DNA from: CAUZSN01 sp963582345
Lineage (GTDB): Bacteria > Planctomycetota > Planctomycetia > Planctomycetales > Planctomycetaceae
DNA length: 28,547 bases
Assembly: GCA_963582345.1 (NCBI GenBank)
Contig: CAUZSN010000025.1
Location: forward strand, 1 to 28,547
Direction of reading: 5' to 3'
Below are positions 1 to 7,895 of this stretch, piece by piece. Both the position numbers and the translations under genes were made by a program. The notes beneath the pieces are model-generated. The model was not told the origin of the DNA. It saw only the letters and a list, made by a program, of their open reading frames with translations, and did no database searches. The stretch's first letter is position 1; each line of letters opens with the position of its first letter.

Positions 1-1127
1 GTGTACGGAATCTTCTTTTTAATGTACTCTTGCTTCCAGGTGCAGACCGTGTACGGAACCTTCTTGGTACGGCATTCTTGTTTCCAGTCGCAGACCTGGT
101 AGGGGATGCGTTTGGTGCGGCATTCGCGCACCATTGTGCATGTCGTGACCGGAATCTTCTTGGTACGGCATTCCTGGACCATCGAGCAAACTGTGTAGGG
201 AACGCGTTTCGTCGTCACACAAGGAATTTTCTTGCAAACTGTGTACGGCACCTTGCAATGCTTGACCTGTGTTACGTAGGTCGTGCAGGGAACTCGCTTC
301 TTAATTATCTGCGGACACCACACTTTGCGGCAAACGGTCGTCCCCGGGCACTGAACCTTTACTTTTCGGCAGCCGCCGGACTTGTACGCACTACTGCAAC
401 TGCAGGAATCCAAAGTCGATTGATCTGGATCTTGAATGCACTTCTCGATGATAGGTCCCGGACAATGTTCTCGGATTGTTTTCCAATAGCCTCCACAGAC
501 TTCGACCGTTTTGTAGGTGGTGACCGGTTTGCAGACCGTGTAACAGGTGTCGCGGTAGCAGGTCTTCGTCACAGTCTTCCAAGTCGTGGAACAGACATTA
601 CGATAGCAGGTCTTGTAAACCGGTTTGCAAACCGTGTAGCAGACGTCTTTGTAGGTGGTTTTGTAGACCGGCTTGGAAACCGAATAGCGCACGTCTCGAT
701 AGCAGGTTCTGTAAACCGGCTTACGAACCGTGTAACAGACATCGCGGTAACAGGTTTGGTAAACCGGCTTGCGAACTGTATTGCAGACTTCGCGATAGCA
801 GGTCTTGTACACTGGTTTGCAGACGTTATAGCATACGTCGCGATAACGTGTTTCGTAGACATTCTTGGTGCATGTGACCGGCACTTGTTCGCACACGGTG
901 TCGTAAACCGTTTTGTAGCATGTGTACTCTTGTTTGTCCCAAACGACCTCTTGTATGGTTTTGTAACCGGTCTTGCAGCGATTCTTGGCGGCGCAAACGG
1001 GCGTGCAGACATTTGTTGGACAGCAATTGTAACTGGCTGCACCGCAGTATCTCGTATCAGCCTGCTGCCCGCTGCCGGCACCCATCAGCAAGGCCGCGAC
1101 GACGGGAATCCACTTTGTGTTGTTCAT
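1..1127 (-). CDS. YTV-repeat cysteine-rich secreted protein (C-terminus beyond window)
   Basis: An open frame runs from an ATG at 1127-1125 off the left edge (375 codons, no stop). The N-terminus (MNNTKWIPVVAALLMGAGSG) resembles a short signal peptide, so export is inferred. Residues of about 80-200 form roughly seven tandem units of 16 residues with the pattern CYRDVCYTVxKPVYKT. After a cysteine-rich spacer, a second repeat type of about 17 residues follows (ECRTKKIPYTVCxW), rich in Lys, Arg and Cys. These are the YTV motifs of planctomycete proteins reported from the Rhodopirellula cell wall; a structural, disulfide-rich envelope role is the family view. The repeats are also visible in the DNA as 48-base units. 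Long open frames on the opposite strand here are shadows created by the repeat. Upstream of the ATG only a weak GGGA lies at ribosome-binding distance. Confidence 0.88.
   Translation of the reverse strand, partial: MNNTKWIPVVAALLMGAGSGQQADTRYCGAASYNCCPTNVCTPVCAAKNRCKTGYKTIQEVVWDKQEYTCYKTVYDTVCEQVPVTCTKNVYETRYRDVCYNVCKPVYKTCYREVCNTVRKPVYQTCYRDVCYTVRKPVYRTCYRDVRYSVSKPVYKTTYKDVCYTVCKPVYKTCYRNVCSTTWKTVTKTCYRDTCYTVCKPVTTYKTVEVCGGYWKTIREHCPGPIIEKCIQDPDQSTLDSCSCSSAYKSGGCRKVKVQCPGTTVCRKVWCPQIIKKRVPCTTYVTQVKHCKVPYTVCKKIPCVTTKRVPYTVCSMVQECRTKKIPVTTCTMVRECRTKRIPYQVCDWKQECRTKKVPYTVCTWKQEYIKKKIPY
128..860 (-). repeat. Tandem coding repeats (16- and 17-codon units) of the YTV protein
   Basis: Direct repeats of about 48 bases are evident at roughly 530-860 (recurring plus-strand words such as ggtttgcaaaccgtgtagca), and related units of about 51 bases recur at roughly 1-290. 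They encode the CYRDVCYTV and ECRTKKIPYTVC modules. Units have diverged at silent and replacement sites, so the array is not a recent amplification. The limits given are approximate. Confidence 0.7.
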
Positions 1128-1311
1128 GGTTTCAGTTCCCAGATGCCTGCCCACCCTCTTGAAATAAACGCACTTGTCTGAGTTACCATTATCTTTTCCT
1201 CGACAATGCAGTTTTCCTACTTGAGTCGACATTCCTGCTCGATGACCCACTTGTGATCTTCGACTCACCGCAACTGCGTTAAACTACACAATCCTCACAA
1301 TCGAATTGGTA

Positions 1312-1458
1312 GACAGCTGGAAGGCGTTGAAGTCTCTTCAGAAGGAGAATGCTCGGTTGAAGAAGTTGGTGGCTGAGCAGGCTCTGGGCATGGAGATTCT
1401 CAAAGAGGCGACAAAGGGGAATTGGCAAGCTCCGAACATCGGATCAATTCCGCCTTAA
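1312..1458 (+). pseudogene. IS3-family transposase OrfA remnant (C-terminal leucine-zipper part)
   Basis: In the frame ending at TAA 1456-1458 the sequence reads KALKSLQKENARLKKLVAEQ, then a further heptad-spaced segment ending ILKEATKGNW. This is the coiled-coil end of IS3-type OrfA proteins, which multimerise through it. The helix-turn-helix half that should precede it is not recognisable, no start codon gives a normal OrfA, and no OrfB integrase frame follows. The fragment is therefore a degenerate insertion-sequence scar. The boundary at 1312 is approximate. Confidence 0.62.
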
Positions 1459-1561
1459 TGCGCGCAAAATATTCCGAGATTCTTAGAAATGAATCGAAGG
1501 AACAACAGCCGAAATCTCAAACGAACCAACAGCAGAAGTGCATTGACGATTCATCCCGGAA

Positions 1562-1583
1562 GTGAATCGATTCAACGATTCAC
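1562..1583. repeat. Inverted repeat (8-bp arms, 6-base loop)
   Basis: GTGAATCG, loop ATTCAA, CGATTCAC forms a perfect 8-bp stem 53 bases beyond the fmdA stop. An imperfect copy of one arm lies just upstream (cgattcat at 1539-1546). No T-run follows on either strand, so it is not a canonical intrinsic terminator. It may still mark the 3' end of the fmd transcript or be an IS-associated repeat. Confidence 0.35.
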
Positions 1584-1635
1584 CCGCGACGTTTCTTAAA
1601 TTCGGCCACCCTAAAGGTTCATTCTATTCGCCCAC

Positions 1636-3288
1636 TTATTTCGTTGGAATCTCTTGATATTCGTGCAGTGGATTTAGGTCGACTGGATAGTTGCGAAACT
1701 GAATCGTGTAGTACTTCTCGAACCAAGATTGGATGTCGGGGACTATGGTTTTATCGTAGGCAGGTGCGACGTGCAGTAACTTGCCTGTAACGTCTTTAAT
1801 GATGTCGCCGTCATCTACGATTACTTCGCCGCGGCAGATGACGTAACGCGGCAGCTCGAACATCTTCTGCCGATCGGAATGGGGGTTATAGATCGTCACG
1901 TCGGCGTCAGCGCCGATACCCAAATGTCCCTTGTGTTCCAGTCCCAGTATTCTCGCCGGTGCGGCTCGGGTGATTATGGCGATTTCGTTAAGCGTATATT
2001 CGCGGTCCAGCTGTTCCAGCGTGCAGCGCTGTTTGACGCTTGCAGGTACACGGTTCAGCACTTCTTTACGCCGCGTGCGATCCATTAGCAGAGCGATGAT
2101 TTCCGGGTAAGCTAGAAAAGATCCGCCGTTGGGATGATCGGTGCTCATAGCAATCCGCCATGGGTCTTTTGCGAGTAAATACCATTCCAAACCGATGGCC
2201 CATTGTAGCGCATGGACCATGCTGGAATCTTTGTACGTGATCGGCACGATTCCACAACCCGATTCCATCTCGGTATCGGCGCTGAACCATTTTCGTCCGG
2301 TTACTTTGTGTAAGAAATATCCAAGAGGTCCATCGGCTGTCATCGAAGTGGTTTTATCGAACATAACCTGTCCGACGTCGACCGTCAGATTCTCGTGGGT
2401 GTTGAAGTATTCGACTAGTTCGGGGACTTTCGAACAAAACGTGTGCTGTTGGTCCGGATCGCCACCGTAGCTGTGGAACTGGATATGAGTCAGATGCCCC
2501 GAGCGTCCTTCCAAGGCTTTCATCGTCTCCAATGTCGTCATCCAATTGCCAGGCAGACCAAGGTTGTTGCAGTGGATGTGCACTGGATGGGGGAGTGCCA
2601 AATCCATGACCGCCTGAGCGACACCCGCAATGATTTGTCTAGGTGAGACGTCGAAGTGATCCACAGAATCGTCGATTCCGGTTGCGTTTTTGCCTCCGGA
2701 TTTCCAGACCTCGACACCGCCCGGGTTGACAAGCTTGGCGGCAAATCCTTTGGTTGCGTTCAAGAGCCACGACACGTACGTTGTCAGATGTTCCGTCTGG
2801 TTCGCTTGAAGCTGTTTCATTACATAATGATTATTGCCCATCAGGACGTAGAAGCCCTTGTCGATGATGGGCGTATCTTCTAGTTCTTCGTGGACATGGC
2901 GCGCGGCCAACGGCGGAATGGCGGCGTCGAATGCCGTCGTATAGCCCAGTCCGGCATAGAGGTAACCGGTTGCAAACGTACTCGGAACGCTGCCGCCACT
3001 GCCGGAACGAGTCAATCGTGTTCGCGTGATCGGTTGAGCCGTTCGCTTTTCATCCGGCATCATTTTGCGAGCGGCGTTTACTTTTGGCCCAGCAATGTGG
3101 CAGTGCATGTCGATCCCGCCGGGCATCACCACTGTGCCCGTGGCATCCAATGTTTTATCGGCGCGGCAATTGGGATCGGTCGGCCGTTCAACGATCCGTC
3201 CGTTGTCCATCCATAGATCCCGTATCTCGCCGTCGATATTGTTGCGAGGATCGTAAACGGTACCGCCACTGATTCGGAAGAGTGCCAT
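1636..3288 (-). CDS. fmdA: Formylmethanofuran dehydrogenase subunit A (FmdA/FwdA/FhcA)
   Basis: This 550-residue protein has the amidohydrolase fold and length of FmdA. It hydrolyses N-formylmethanofuran to formate, or condenses formate with methanofuran, at a binuclear metal site. Visible ligand motifs are the HxH pair in GIDMHCHIAG (H62, H64), the lysine region GFAAKLVNPGGVEVW (K185 a candidate carboxylated lysine), several downstream histidines, and the aspartate in AMSTDHPNGG. The N-terminal GGTVYDP and DATGTVVMPGG are typical of the amidohydrolase superfamily. It is the last gene of the cluster, starting 1 base after the fmdB stop. There is no C-terminal FmdC-like extension, and no fmdC follows: an IS remnant lies next. 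The cytoplasmic location is inferred from the family. Confidence 0.93.
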   Translation of the reverse strand: MALFRISGGTVYDPRNNIDGEIRDLWMDNGRIVERPTDPNCRADKTLDATGTVVMPGGIDMHCHIAGPKVNAARKMMPDEKRTAQPITRTRLTRSGSGGSVPSTFATGYLYAGLGYTTAFDAAIPPLAARHVHEELEDTPIIDKGFYVLMGNNHYVMKQLQANQTEHLTTYVSWLLNATKGFAAKLVNPGGVEVWKSGGKNATGIDDSVDHFDVSPRQIIAGVAQAVMDLALPHPVHIHCNNLGLPGNWMTTLETMKALEGRSGHLTHIQFHSYGGDPDQQHTFCSKVPELVEYFNTHENLTVDVGQVMFDKTTSMTADGPLGYFLHKVTGRKWFSADTEMESGCGIVPITYKDSSMVHALQWAIGLEWYLLAKDPWRIAMSTDHPNGGSFLAYPEIIALLMDRTRRKEVLNRVPASVKQRCTLEQLDREYTLNEIAIITRAAPARILGLEHKGHLGIGADADVTIYNPHSDRQKMFELPRYVICRGEVIVDDGDIIKDVTGKLLHVAPAYDKTIVPDIQSWFEKYYTIQFRNYPVDLNPLHEYQEIPTK

Positions 3289-3289
3289 C

Positions 3290-4633
3290 TCAATCCATCA
3301 TACTAGCCAATTGTTTTCCGCGAATCCGATTTTCGATGGCTTTCAGGATTTCGTAATCGCCTTTGTACGGCGATTCAAACGCGGGACGCAGCGGGATAGG
3401 AACGTCGTCCATGCGATAGACTGTGCCGCCTGTGTTGATTCCGTACGTCGACGTAGTGAACGCGACAGTGGCATGTTTGGCCGTGTCCGTCAGTTTTGGG
3501 TCCAGCACGATCGACTTGATCGTCTTCAGATGTTCTCTCGCAGGTTGGCTGAAGTTTGACATGGGGTCTGAGGCAATGATTAACGCGGCGTCAGCTTCGC
3601 CACGAGCCAAAACGTCAGACGTAGTGAATTCACCCGGATTAAATCGTGGATAGCCACGATTCAGATTTACACCGAAGGGAAATCCGGTCGTCCAGGAAAC
3701 CACATTGTCGGCTCCGGTGACATTTCCGTGTCCGCGCATCGGTTTGGCGCACCAGCGTGTGTATTGATTCATGTCGCGTGCCAGCGCCAATACAGCTTCG
3801 CTGTTCAGGTGCTTGCCGCGAGTCATAGTCAGGCCCATTCCGAACAGGATCACACCGAACTTGGCCTCCTTCATGCGGTCCATCATATCTCTGAGTGTCG
3901 CGAGCGAGATGCCGATCTTTTGTTCGATCGAGGAATCGATATCAATGCCTTTCGCTAAGCCACGCAAAGCCCAGGCTAACTCGAAATCGGACCGCGGCTT
4001 GATCTGAAGAAAGATATCAGCGGCCTTGACGCTCTTAGTTTTTCGTACATCGATCAAGACAACAGTGCGATCTTTGCGACCGTTTGGAATGAATTCACCC
4101 TTGGGCATCAGGCTATATTTGGTAAAGTGACGTGGATGACTCTCGGCCGGATTTCCGCCCCAAAAGATGATAAAATCGGCTCGGTTCTTGATCTCGCCCA
4201 ATGAGCAAGTGACTTCGCCGACGCTTTGAAAGGCAATCCCCGATGGTCCGTGACACACGGACGTCGTCGTATCGATTGTTCCGCCGATCCAATCAGTGAT
4301 TGCCACGGCCACTCGCTGAGCTTCAGAAGTCGAATCCGACAGCCCGTATGTAATCGGATATGTCGCGTTTAACAGGATCTCCACCGCTGCGTCGAAGGCT
4401 TCTTCATAGCTGACAGGCTTCCCTTCAATCGTAGCGTTGGGACGGTCCTGGATGCCGTGATGAAAGAACCAAGCTTTTCCCAAAACACAGGCGTTTTTGG
4501 CTTTGGTGATTCTATTGTTCTCGACTGTCAACTCCATGTCGTCGCAGACGCAACCGCAAAATGTACACGTGGCGTCTTTAATGACCGTCAGTTGGTTGCT
4601 CTTGGGATTTACGTCTTGCTCGGCGATGTTCAT
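3290..4633 (-). CDS. fmdB: Formylmethanofuran dehydrogenase subunit B, Mo/W catalytic subunit with intact metal ligands
   Basis: FmdB belongs to the molybdopterin oxidoreductase family and reversibly reduces CO2 to formate. The N-terminus carries CTFCGCVCDDM with cysteines at 23, 26, 28 and 30, plus C49, which is enough for the [4Fe-4S] cluster. The Mo/W ligand region reads SVCHGPSG, with C127 as the expected metal-coordinating cysteine. WGGNPAESHPRH matches the pterin-binding part of FmdB. The length of 447 residues is normal for a B subunit whose dinucleotide-binding domain is a separate FmdD protein, which is indeed encoded 3 bases upstream. In methylotrophic proteobacteria the B homologue is thought to have lost redox chemistry. 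Here the ligands are retained, so a functional dehydrogenase is plausible. Confidence 0.92.
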   Translation of the reverse strand: MNIAEQDVNPKSNQLTVIKDATCTFCGCVCDDMELTVENNRITKAKNACVLGKAWFFHHGIQDRPNATIEGKPVSYEEAFDAAVEILLNATYPITYGLSDSTSEAQRVAVAITDWIGGTIDTTTSVCHGPSGIAFQSVGEVTCSLGEIKNRADFIIFWGGNPAESHPRHFTKYSLMPKGEFIPNGRKDRTVVLIDVRKTKSVKAADIFLQIKPRSDFELAWALRGLAKGIDIDSSIEQKIGISLATLRDMMDRMKEAKFGVILFGMGLTMTRGKHLNSEAVLALARDMNQYTRWCAKPMRGHGNVTGADNVVSWTTGFPFGVNLNRGYPRFNPGEFTTSDVLARGEADAALIIASDPMSNFSQPAREHLKTIKSIVLDPKLTDTAKHATVAFTTSTYGINTGGTVYRMDDVPIPLRPAFESPYKGDYEILKAIENRIRGKQLASMMD

Positions 4634-4636
4634 CGA

Positions 4637-4987
4637 TTAATCTGTCTTGAATTTTTCCACAAAAACATCGATACACTTGCTGTCGGGCATACCGCTGCCA
4701 TGCGTGTCACCACCCATCAGATAGCTTGACTTGTCGCCGTAGCTGATGAACAGGATTCCGGGTGGCAGTTCATCTCCCTTGGCAGCCTGACAAGGGATGA
4801 CGACTTCGCCGACGTCGTTCCACATGCGAATGTTGTCGCCGTTGTCTATCGCCAGCCGCTTCATGTCCGTTGTCGCCATTCGTAACGTGTTGATTTCCTC
4901 TTGGTAGGCGTCTGAATCTTTTCCTTCATTCAACGACGTTCCCTGGCGACTGGTCCGGCCTGGGATCAGAATGAATTCTTCAGCCAT
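4637..4987 (-). CDS. fmdD: Formylmethanofuran dehydrogenase subunit D (molybdopterin dinucleotide-binding)
   Basis: This 116-residue protein matches the FmdD/FwdD layout: an N-terminal LIPGRTSRQGTSLNEGKDS segment (GRTxxQG pattern), a central GDNIRMWNDVGEVVI, then PPGILFISYGD and a terminal SGMPDSKCIDVFVE (compare TGMPDFKGVEV in archaeal FwdD). The domain closes over the dinucleotide cofactor held by FmdB. I chose the ATG at 4987. The frame stays open to an earlier TTG at 5023, directly after the stop of the preceding AOR gene, but the ATG gives the family N-terminus. The gene lies 36 bases after the AOR stop and 3 bases before fmdB, so co-transcription is very likely. Confidence 0.87.
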   Translation of the reverse strand: MAEEFILIPGRTSRQGTSLNEGKDSDAYQEEINTLRMATTDMKRLAIDNGDNIRMWNDVGEVVIPCQAAKGDELPPGILFISYGDKSSYLMGGDTHGSGMPDSKCIDVFVEKFKTD

Positions 4988-5023
4988 TTGTTCGATTCTG
5001 GCATGTGGAGCGAGACAGGTCAA

Positions 5024-6865
5024 TCAATCGTCATTAGCTCGTAGCTTGTCGCTTTGAACTGCTGCAGCGGAGATTCCCAAATCGTCTAACTGCGTTTCCG
5101 ACAGCCAACCGTCTTCGCTCCATCCGCGAGACCGATTGTAAGCGCGGATCAGTTCGGTCAATTTGTCTTCCGACAACTTGGCCCCCTGGCTGGCACCGTC
5201 GGGGATTTCGACTGTCAGAAACCGTTTGGGCAGTGTATCTTCTTCCGGCGTCCAGCCCTGCCGGATATTGTACCACTTTTTGGCTGTGATGATTCTTTGA
5301 GCCGTCTGCCGCAGTTCCGTGGCCGTGACATCCCAACCTGTGATCAGATGCAGCATCTCGGCCATTGCAGCGATTTTGTCCTGGAAGACGCCACGCAGAA
5401 ATTTGCACAAGATCAGCGAATCCATCAAGGTTGCCTCGTCTTCGGTCTCGATGGCTGGCTGGATGGCCGTTGCGTTGACGTTCATCCGGTCGACACGGTC
5501 CGAGAAATCGACCTGATACGCACCGGAGCGGTTGTGGTCGGCGCCTCGAGTCCCCACGGCGAACCCCAAAGCCATTGTTTGCAGAGCGCGCGGTTCGTAT
5601 CCGGGAATTTCCAAGCCTTTGACGTGTGGAGCGAACTCATCTGCTCCCTGTCCGATCTGCTCGGCCGCGGCTCGCGTACCGAGTGACAACAACTCACCCA
5701 AACCGGTTCGGGAGCCGATTGCGGTCAAAGTATTGAGAAGCGCTTGAGCGTTGCCAAACCGTAATTCATCCGATTCGATGAGTCCTCGTTCGGCGCATTC
5801 CATTGCGAAGGCGATAGTCCCACCTGCGCTAATTGTGTCAATGCCCAATTGGTCACAAAGGGCAGATGCCTTCAGCACGACTTCAGGATCAGACACTCCA
5901 CACAGTGGGCCCAACGCGAACAGGTTTTCGTATTCTACGCGGACACCGTTTGAGATACCTCGAATGTGGAAAATGTGTTCGCATCCAATTGTGCATGCCG
6001 CGCACGAATTGCGTGTACGCTCGTGGGTTTCGTTGAGCATCTCTGGGGCCAGGTTTTCGACGCCTTCGAATGTACCAGATTGAAAATTCCGAGTTGGCAA
6101 GGTCCCCAGCCGATTAAAGATCAACAGATTGCTGGCAGTCCCCAGCTCGCGATATTTCTCTGTCGCCGGGCCGAACGACTTTTTCGACAGCGATTTACTA
6201 AATGCAATTAGTTGCTCAGGATGCGCGAATTCGGTTAAACGATTGCCTTGCACAGCGACTGCTTTCAGGTTTTTTGAACCCATGACCGCGCCGATTCCGC
6301 CGCGTCCAGCGTGACGACCGTCGTGCGATACAGTCGCAAAGCGGACCAGGTTTTCCCCGGCCGGACCAATCGCGGCCAAGCGATATTGCGTTCCAATCTG
6401 CGATCGCAGTAAATCTGCAGCTTCGCGGCTCGATTTGCCCCAGACCATGGATGCATCTTTAAAGCGGACGTCTTCAGAATCGATCACAAGACATGTTGGG
6501 ACGTCGGCAGTTCCGACTATCACAAATGCATCGTAGCCGGTCTTCTTGCCGGCAATGGCGAAGTATGACGACGAAAGCGAATCGTTGATCCGCTGAGTCA
6601 GTGGCGACTTGGCCATCACGGCGAACTTAGCCGAAGTCGTTAGCGGACTTGCCACCAGCGGACTAAATACAAACAACAATGGCGCGTCCGGCCCGAGTGG
6701 ATCCAAACCGTCGTTGCTTTCTTCCAGCAATAACCAAGTTCCCAATCCGCTTCCACCGACGAATTTGCGTAAGATATCAGGCGACAACGGCACAACTTGA
6801 ACCTGTCGCGTCGTCAGGTCAATCTTCAAGTATTGTCGATGGTATCCGTGTGGAAGATCAGTCAT
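5024..6865 (-). CDS. Aldehyde:ferredoxin oxidoreductase (AOR) family tungsten/molybdenum enzyme
   Basis: This is a 613-residue member of the AOR family, oxidising aldehydes to acids with ferredoxin as acceptor; the actual substrate is unknown. Order of features: N-terminal pterin-binding domain with KFVGGSGLGTWLL, then AVMAKSPLTQR and GRHAGRGGIGAVMGSKNLKA. A [4Fe-4S] motif, NSCAACTIGC, sits near residues 287-294, with a further cysteine in LILCKFLRG towards the C-terminus. Length is normal for AOR. The ATG at 6865 is preferred over an upstream TTG at 6886, because the family begins close to the YHRQYLKIDLTT strand. It is the first large gene before fmdD-fmdB-fmdA and follows a moaD-like gene, suggesting a shared pterin cofactor supply. 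Formaldehyde oxidation is an attractive but unproven role. Confidence 0.9.
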   Translation of the reverse strand: MTDLPHGYHRQYLKIDLTTRQVQVVPLSPDILRKFVGGSGLGTWLLLEESNDGLDPLGPDAPLLFVFSPLVASPLTTSAKFAVMAKSPLTQRINDSLSSSYFAIAGKKTGYDAFVIVGTADVPTCLVIDSEDVRFKDASMVWGKSSREAADLLRSQIGTQYRLAAIGPAGENLVRFATVSHDGRHAGRGGIGAVMGSKNLKAVAVQGNRLTEFAHPEQLIAFSKSLSKKSFGPATEKYRELGTASNLLIFNRLGTLPTRNFQSGTFEGVENLAPEMLNETHERTRNSCAACTIGCEHIFHIRGISNGVRVEYENLFALGPLCGVSDPEVVLKASALCDQLGIDTISAGGTIAFAMECAERGLIESDELRFGNAQALLNTLTAIGSRTGLGELLSLGTRAAAEQIGQGADEFAPHVKGLEIPGYEPRALQTMALGFAVGTRGADHNRSGAYQVDFSDRVDRMNVNATAIQPAIETEDEATLMDSLILCKFLRGVFQDKIAAMAEMLHLITGWDVTATELRQTAQRIITAKKWYNIRQGWTPEEDTLPKRFLTVEIPDGASQGAKLSEDKLTELIRAYNRSRGWSEDGWLSETQLDDLGISAAAVQSDKLRANDD

Positions 6866-6953
6866 GGGGCAAAGGCGAAAAAGCAACTACGGCCTGTCCG
6901 AGTCTGTCGAATGAAACTATTTGATTATAGCCGAACTAATTCGATACGAAACA

Positions 6954-7030
6954 TAACACTTCAGCTAGGTGAAGTAGAACGGCCTGGAAAGGCCGTCCTA
7001 CGGTTGTTTCGCCAGATGACTAAAGTGTTA
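6954..7030. repeat. Nested inverted-repeat element in the moaD-AOR spacer
   Basis: An outer 8-bp perfect stem (TAACACTT at 6954-6961 with AAGTGTTA at 7023-7030) encloses two alternative inner hairpins. One is a 6-bp stem, ACTTCA/TGAAGT, at 6958-6975. The other is a strong hairpin at 6974-7001 whose 12-position stem has one mismatch (GTAG and ACGGCCT arms) around a 4-base loop. The core, plus-strand acggcctggaaaggccgt, looks like a dispersed intergenic repeat I recall from planctomycete genomes. It lies between genes apparently transcribed together, so it would be part of their mRNA. Confidence 0.6.
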
Positions 7031-7042
7031 CCACGACGTAAA

Positions 7043-7303
7043 TTAGCCGCCGACGTCGGCGGAAAGGATGATCAGTGAATCGCCTGACTGCAATATTGTG
7101 GCTGGATCGGTTGTAAAGGTGGTTCCATTAAGATTTGCGAGGTATCCACCTCGCAGGCGGCCATTATCGAAACAGTTCTTGTTCAGTTGCGGCAATTTCT
7201 TGGATAACTGAGCGAACGCCTCGGCAAGACTGGTTGCTTCTACGTCGATCGAGTCGCATTCACTTTTCAGGCGAACCGTTCCGTAAAATTCGATGTGGAC
7301 CAT
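7043..7303 (-). CDS. MoaD/ThiS-family sulfur carrier protein
   Basis: This 86-residue beta-grasp protein ends in SADVGG; the terminal Gly-Gly is the tail that is adenylated and thiocarboxylated in MoaD and ThiS. The body fits MoaD: MVHIEFYGTVRL, then LAEAFAQLSKKLPQL, and LQSGDSLIILS near the end. The ATG at 7303 is preceded by GAGGAG at 8 bases, which fixes the start; the frame remains open upstream to 7495 but that extension has no family match. MoaD-like genes often accompany AOR genes, and this one is transcribed towards AOR, so supply of dithiolene sulfur for the tungsten/molybdenum pterin of AOR and FmdB is the likely role. Confidence 0.83.
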   Translation of the reverse strand: MVHIEFYGTVRLKSECDSIDVEATSLAEAFAQLSKKLPQLNKNCFDNGRLRGGYLANLNGTTFTTDPATILQSGDSLIILSADVGG

Positions 7304-7512
7304 TATCTCGACTCCTCGGCATAGCAACTCGAATCTCTGCAGTCCGATTACCACGTGGCTGAAAAAAACGTTTTTCCGTAGACAGTGCTGTTTGTCCTCT
7401 TCGGTGAAATCACCCAGCCTAATTGCTATTAGATCTGGAATTTGGTCTGGACGGATTACGACAAATCTGCGAGATTCCCCGCCCGATTCTTCCAATTCGG
7501 AATTTTTTTGTA

Positions 7513-7542
7513 CGAACCATTGTATTTTTGAATCATGGTTTG
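7513..7542. promoter_or_regulatory. Possible operator-like dyad between moaD and the lipoprotein gene
   Basis: CGAACCAT (7513-7520) and ATGGTTTG (7535-7542) form an inverted repeat with one mismatch and 14 bases between the arms, in the spacer of two divergent genes. It could bind a dimeric regulator of either gene. No clear -35/-10 pair was identified around it, so this is weak. Confidence 0.22.
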
Positions 7543-7581
7543 TGTCGTTATTGGCGGGACCAAAACCGCAAGGAGTTCGAT

Positions 7582-7869
7582 ATGAAGAGCCGAGCTGTGG
7601 GTGTCGTTATTGTTGCGGCGATGTTGGTCGGACAGTCGGGCTGTGCGATGATCGGATCGACCAGGAATGTTGCCTCGACAATGTGGCATTCCTTCAAGCC
7701 GAATCCAACTGATTATCGTGACTCGACGGATGAAATCAACGATCAGTGGTCGTCTGTTGGCAGAGAAGGCCGCGGCGACCGGCCGCTCGAACAGGAGTCC
7801 GATCCGCTCAAGGCATGGTTGATGTCATCCAAGGCGCGGAACATCGAACGGAATCTTGGAGTCGAGTGA
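7582..7869 (+). CDS. Small lipoprotein of unknown function
   Basis: The 95-residue product begins MKSRAVGVVIVAAMLVGQSG followed by C21, a good lipobox for signal peptidase II, so it should be a membrane-anchored lipoprotein. After the anchor comes a short polar region rich in Asp, Glu, Ser and Arg with no domain I recognise. The ATG at 7582 has AGGAG at 7571-7575, six bases upstream, which rules out the longer frame from 7423. It is divergent from the moaD-AOR-fmd genes and convergent with the response regulator downstream. No function is assigned. Confidence 0.72.
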   Translation: MKSRAVGVVIVAAMLVGQSGCAMIGSTRNVASTMWHSFKPNPTDYRDSTDEINDQWSSVGREGRGDRPLEQESDPLKAWLMSSKARNIERNLGVE

Positions 7870-7895
7870 CTCCCTTCGCTGCGACGACCTTGGTG

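Larger units (their letters stand above)
1128..1635. other. Gene-poor spacer between the YTV gene and fmdA
   Basis: This 508-base spacer holds the upstream region of the YTV gene, an IS3-type OrfA remnant (1312-1458, plus strand) and a small inverted repeat (1562-1583). No full-length gene is seen on either strand. It lies immediately 3' of fmdA, where some organisms carry fmdC/fhcC. Confidence 0.6.

Noticed and set aside
30..1181. 383-codon plus-strand open frame at the left edge, and minus-strand frames at 19-258, 391-582, 569-1081 and 826-1026
   Set aside because: These are shadows of the YTV-repeat gene. Only the minus-strand frame starting at 1127 has a signal peptide, cysteine-rich repeats and a known family.
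7304..7495. N-terminal extension of the MoaD-like protein
   Set aside because: The extension has no family match, and GAGGAG lies 8 bases before the internal ATG at 7303, where MoaD proteins begin.
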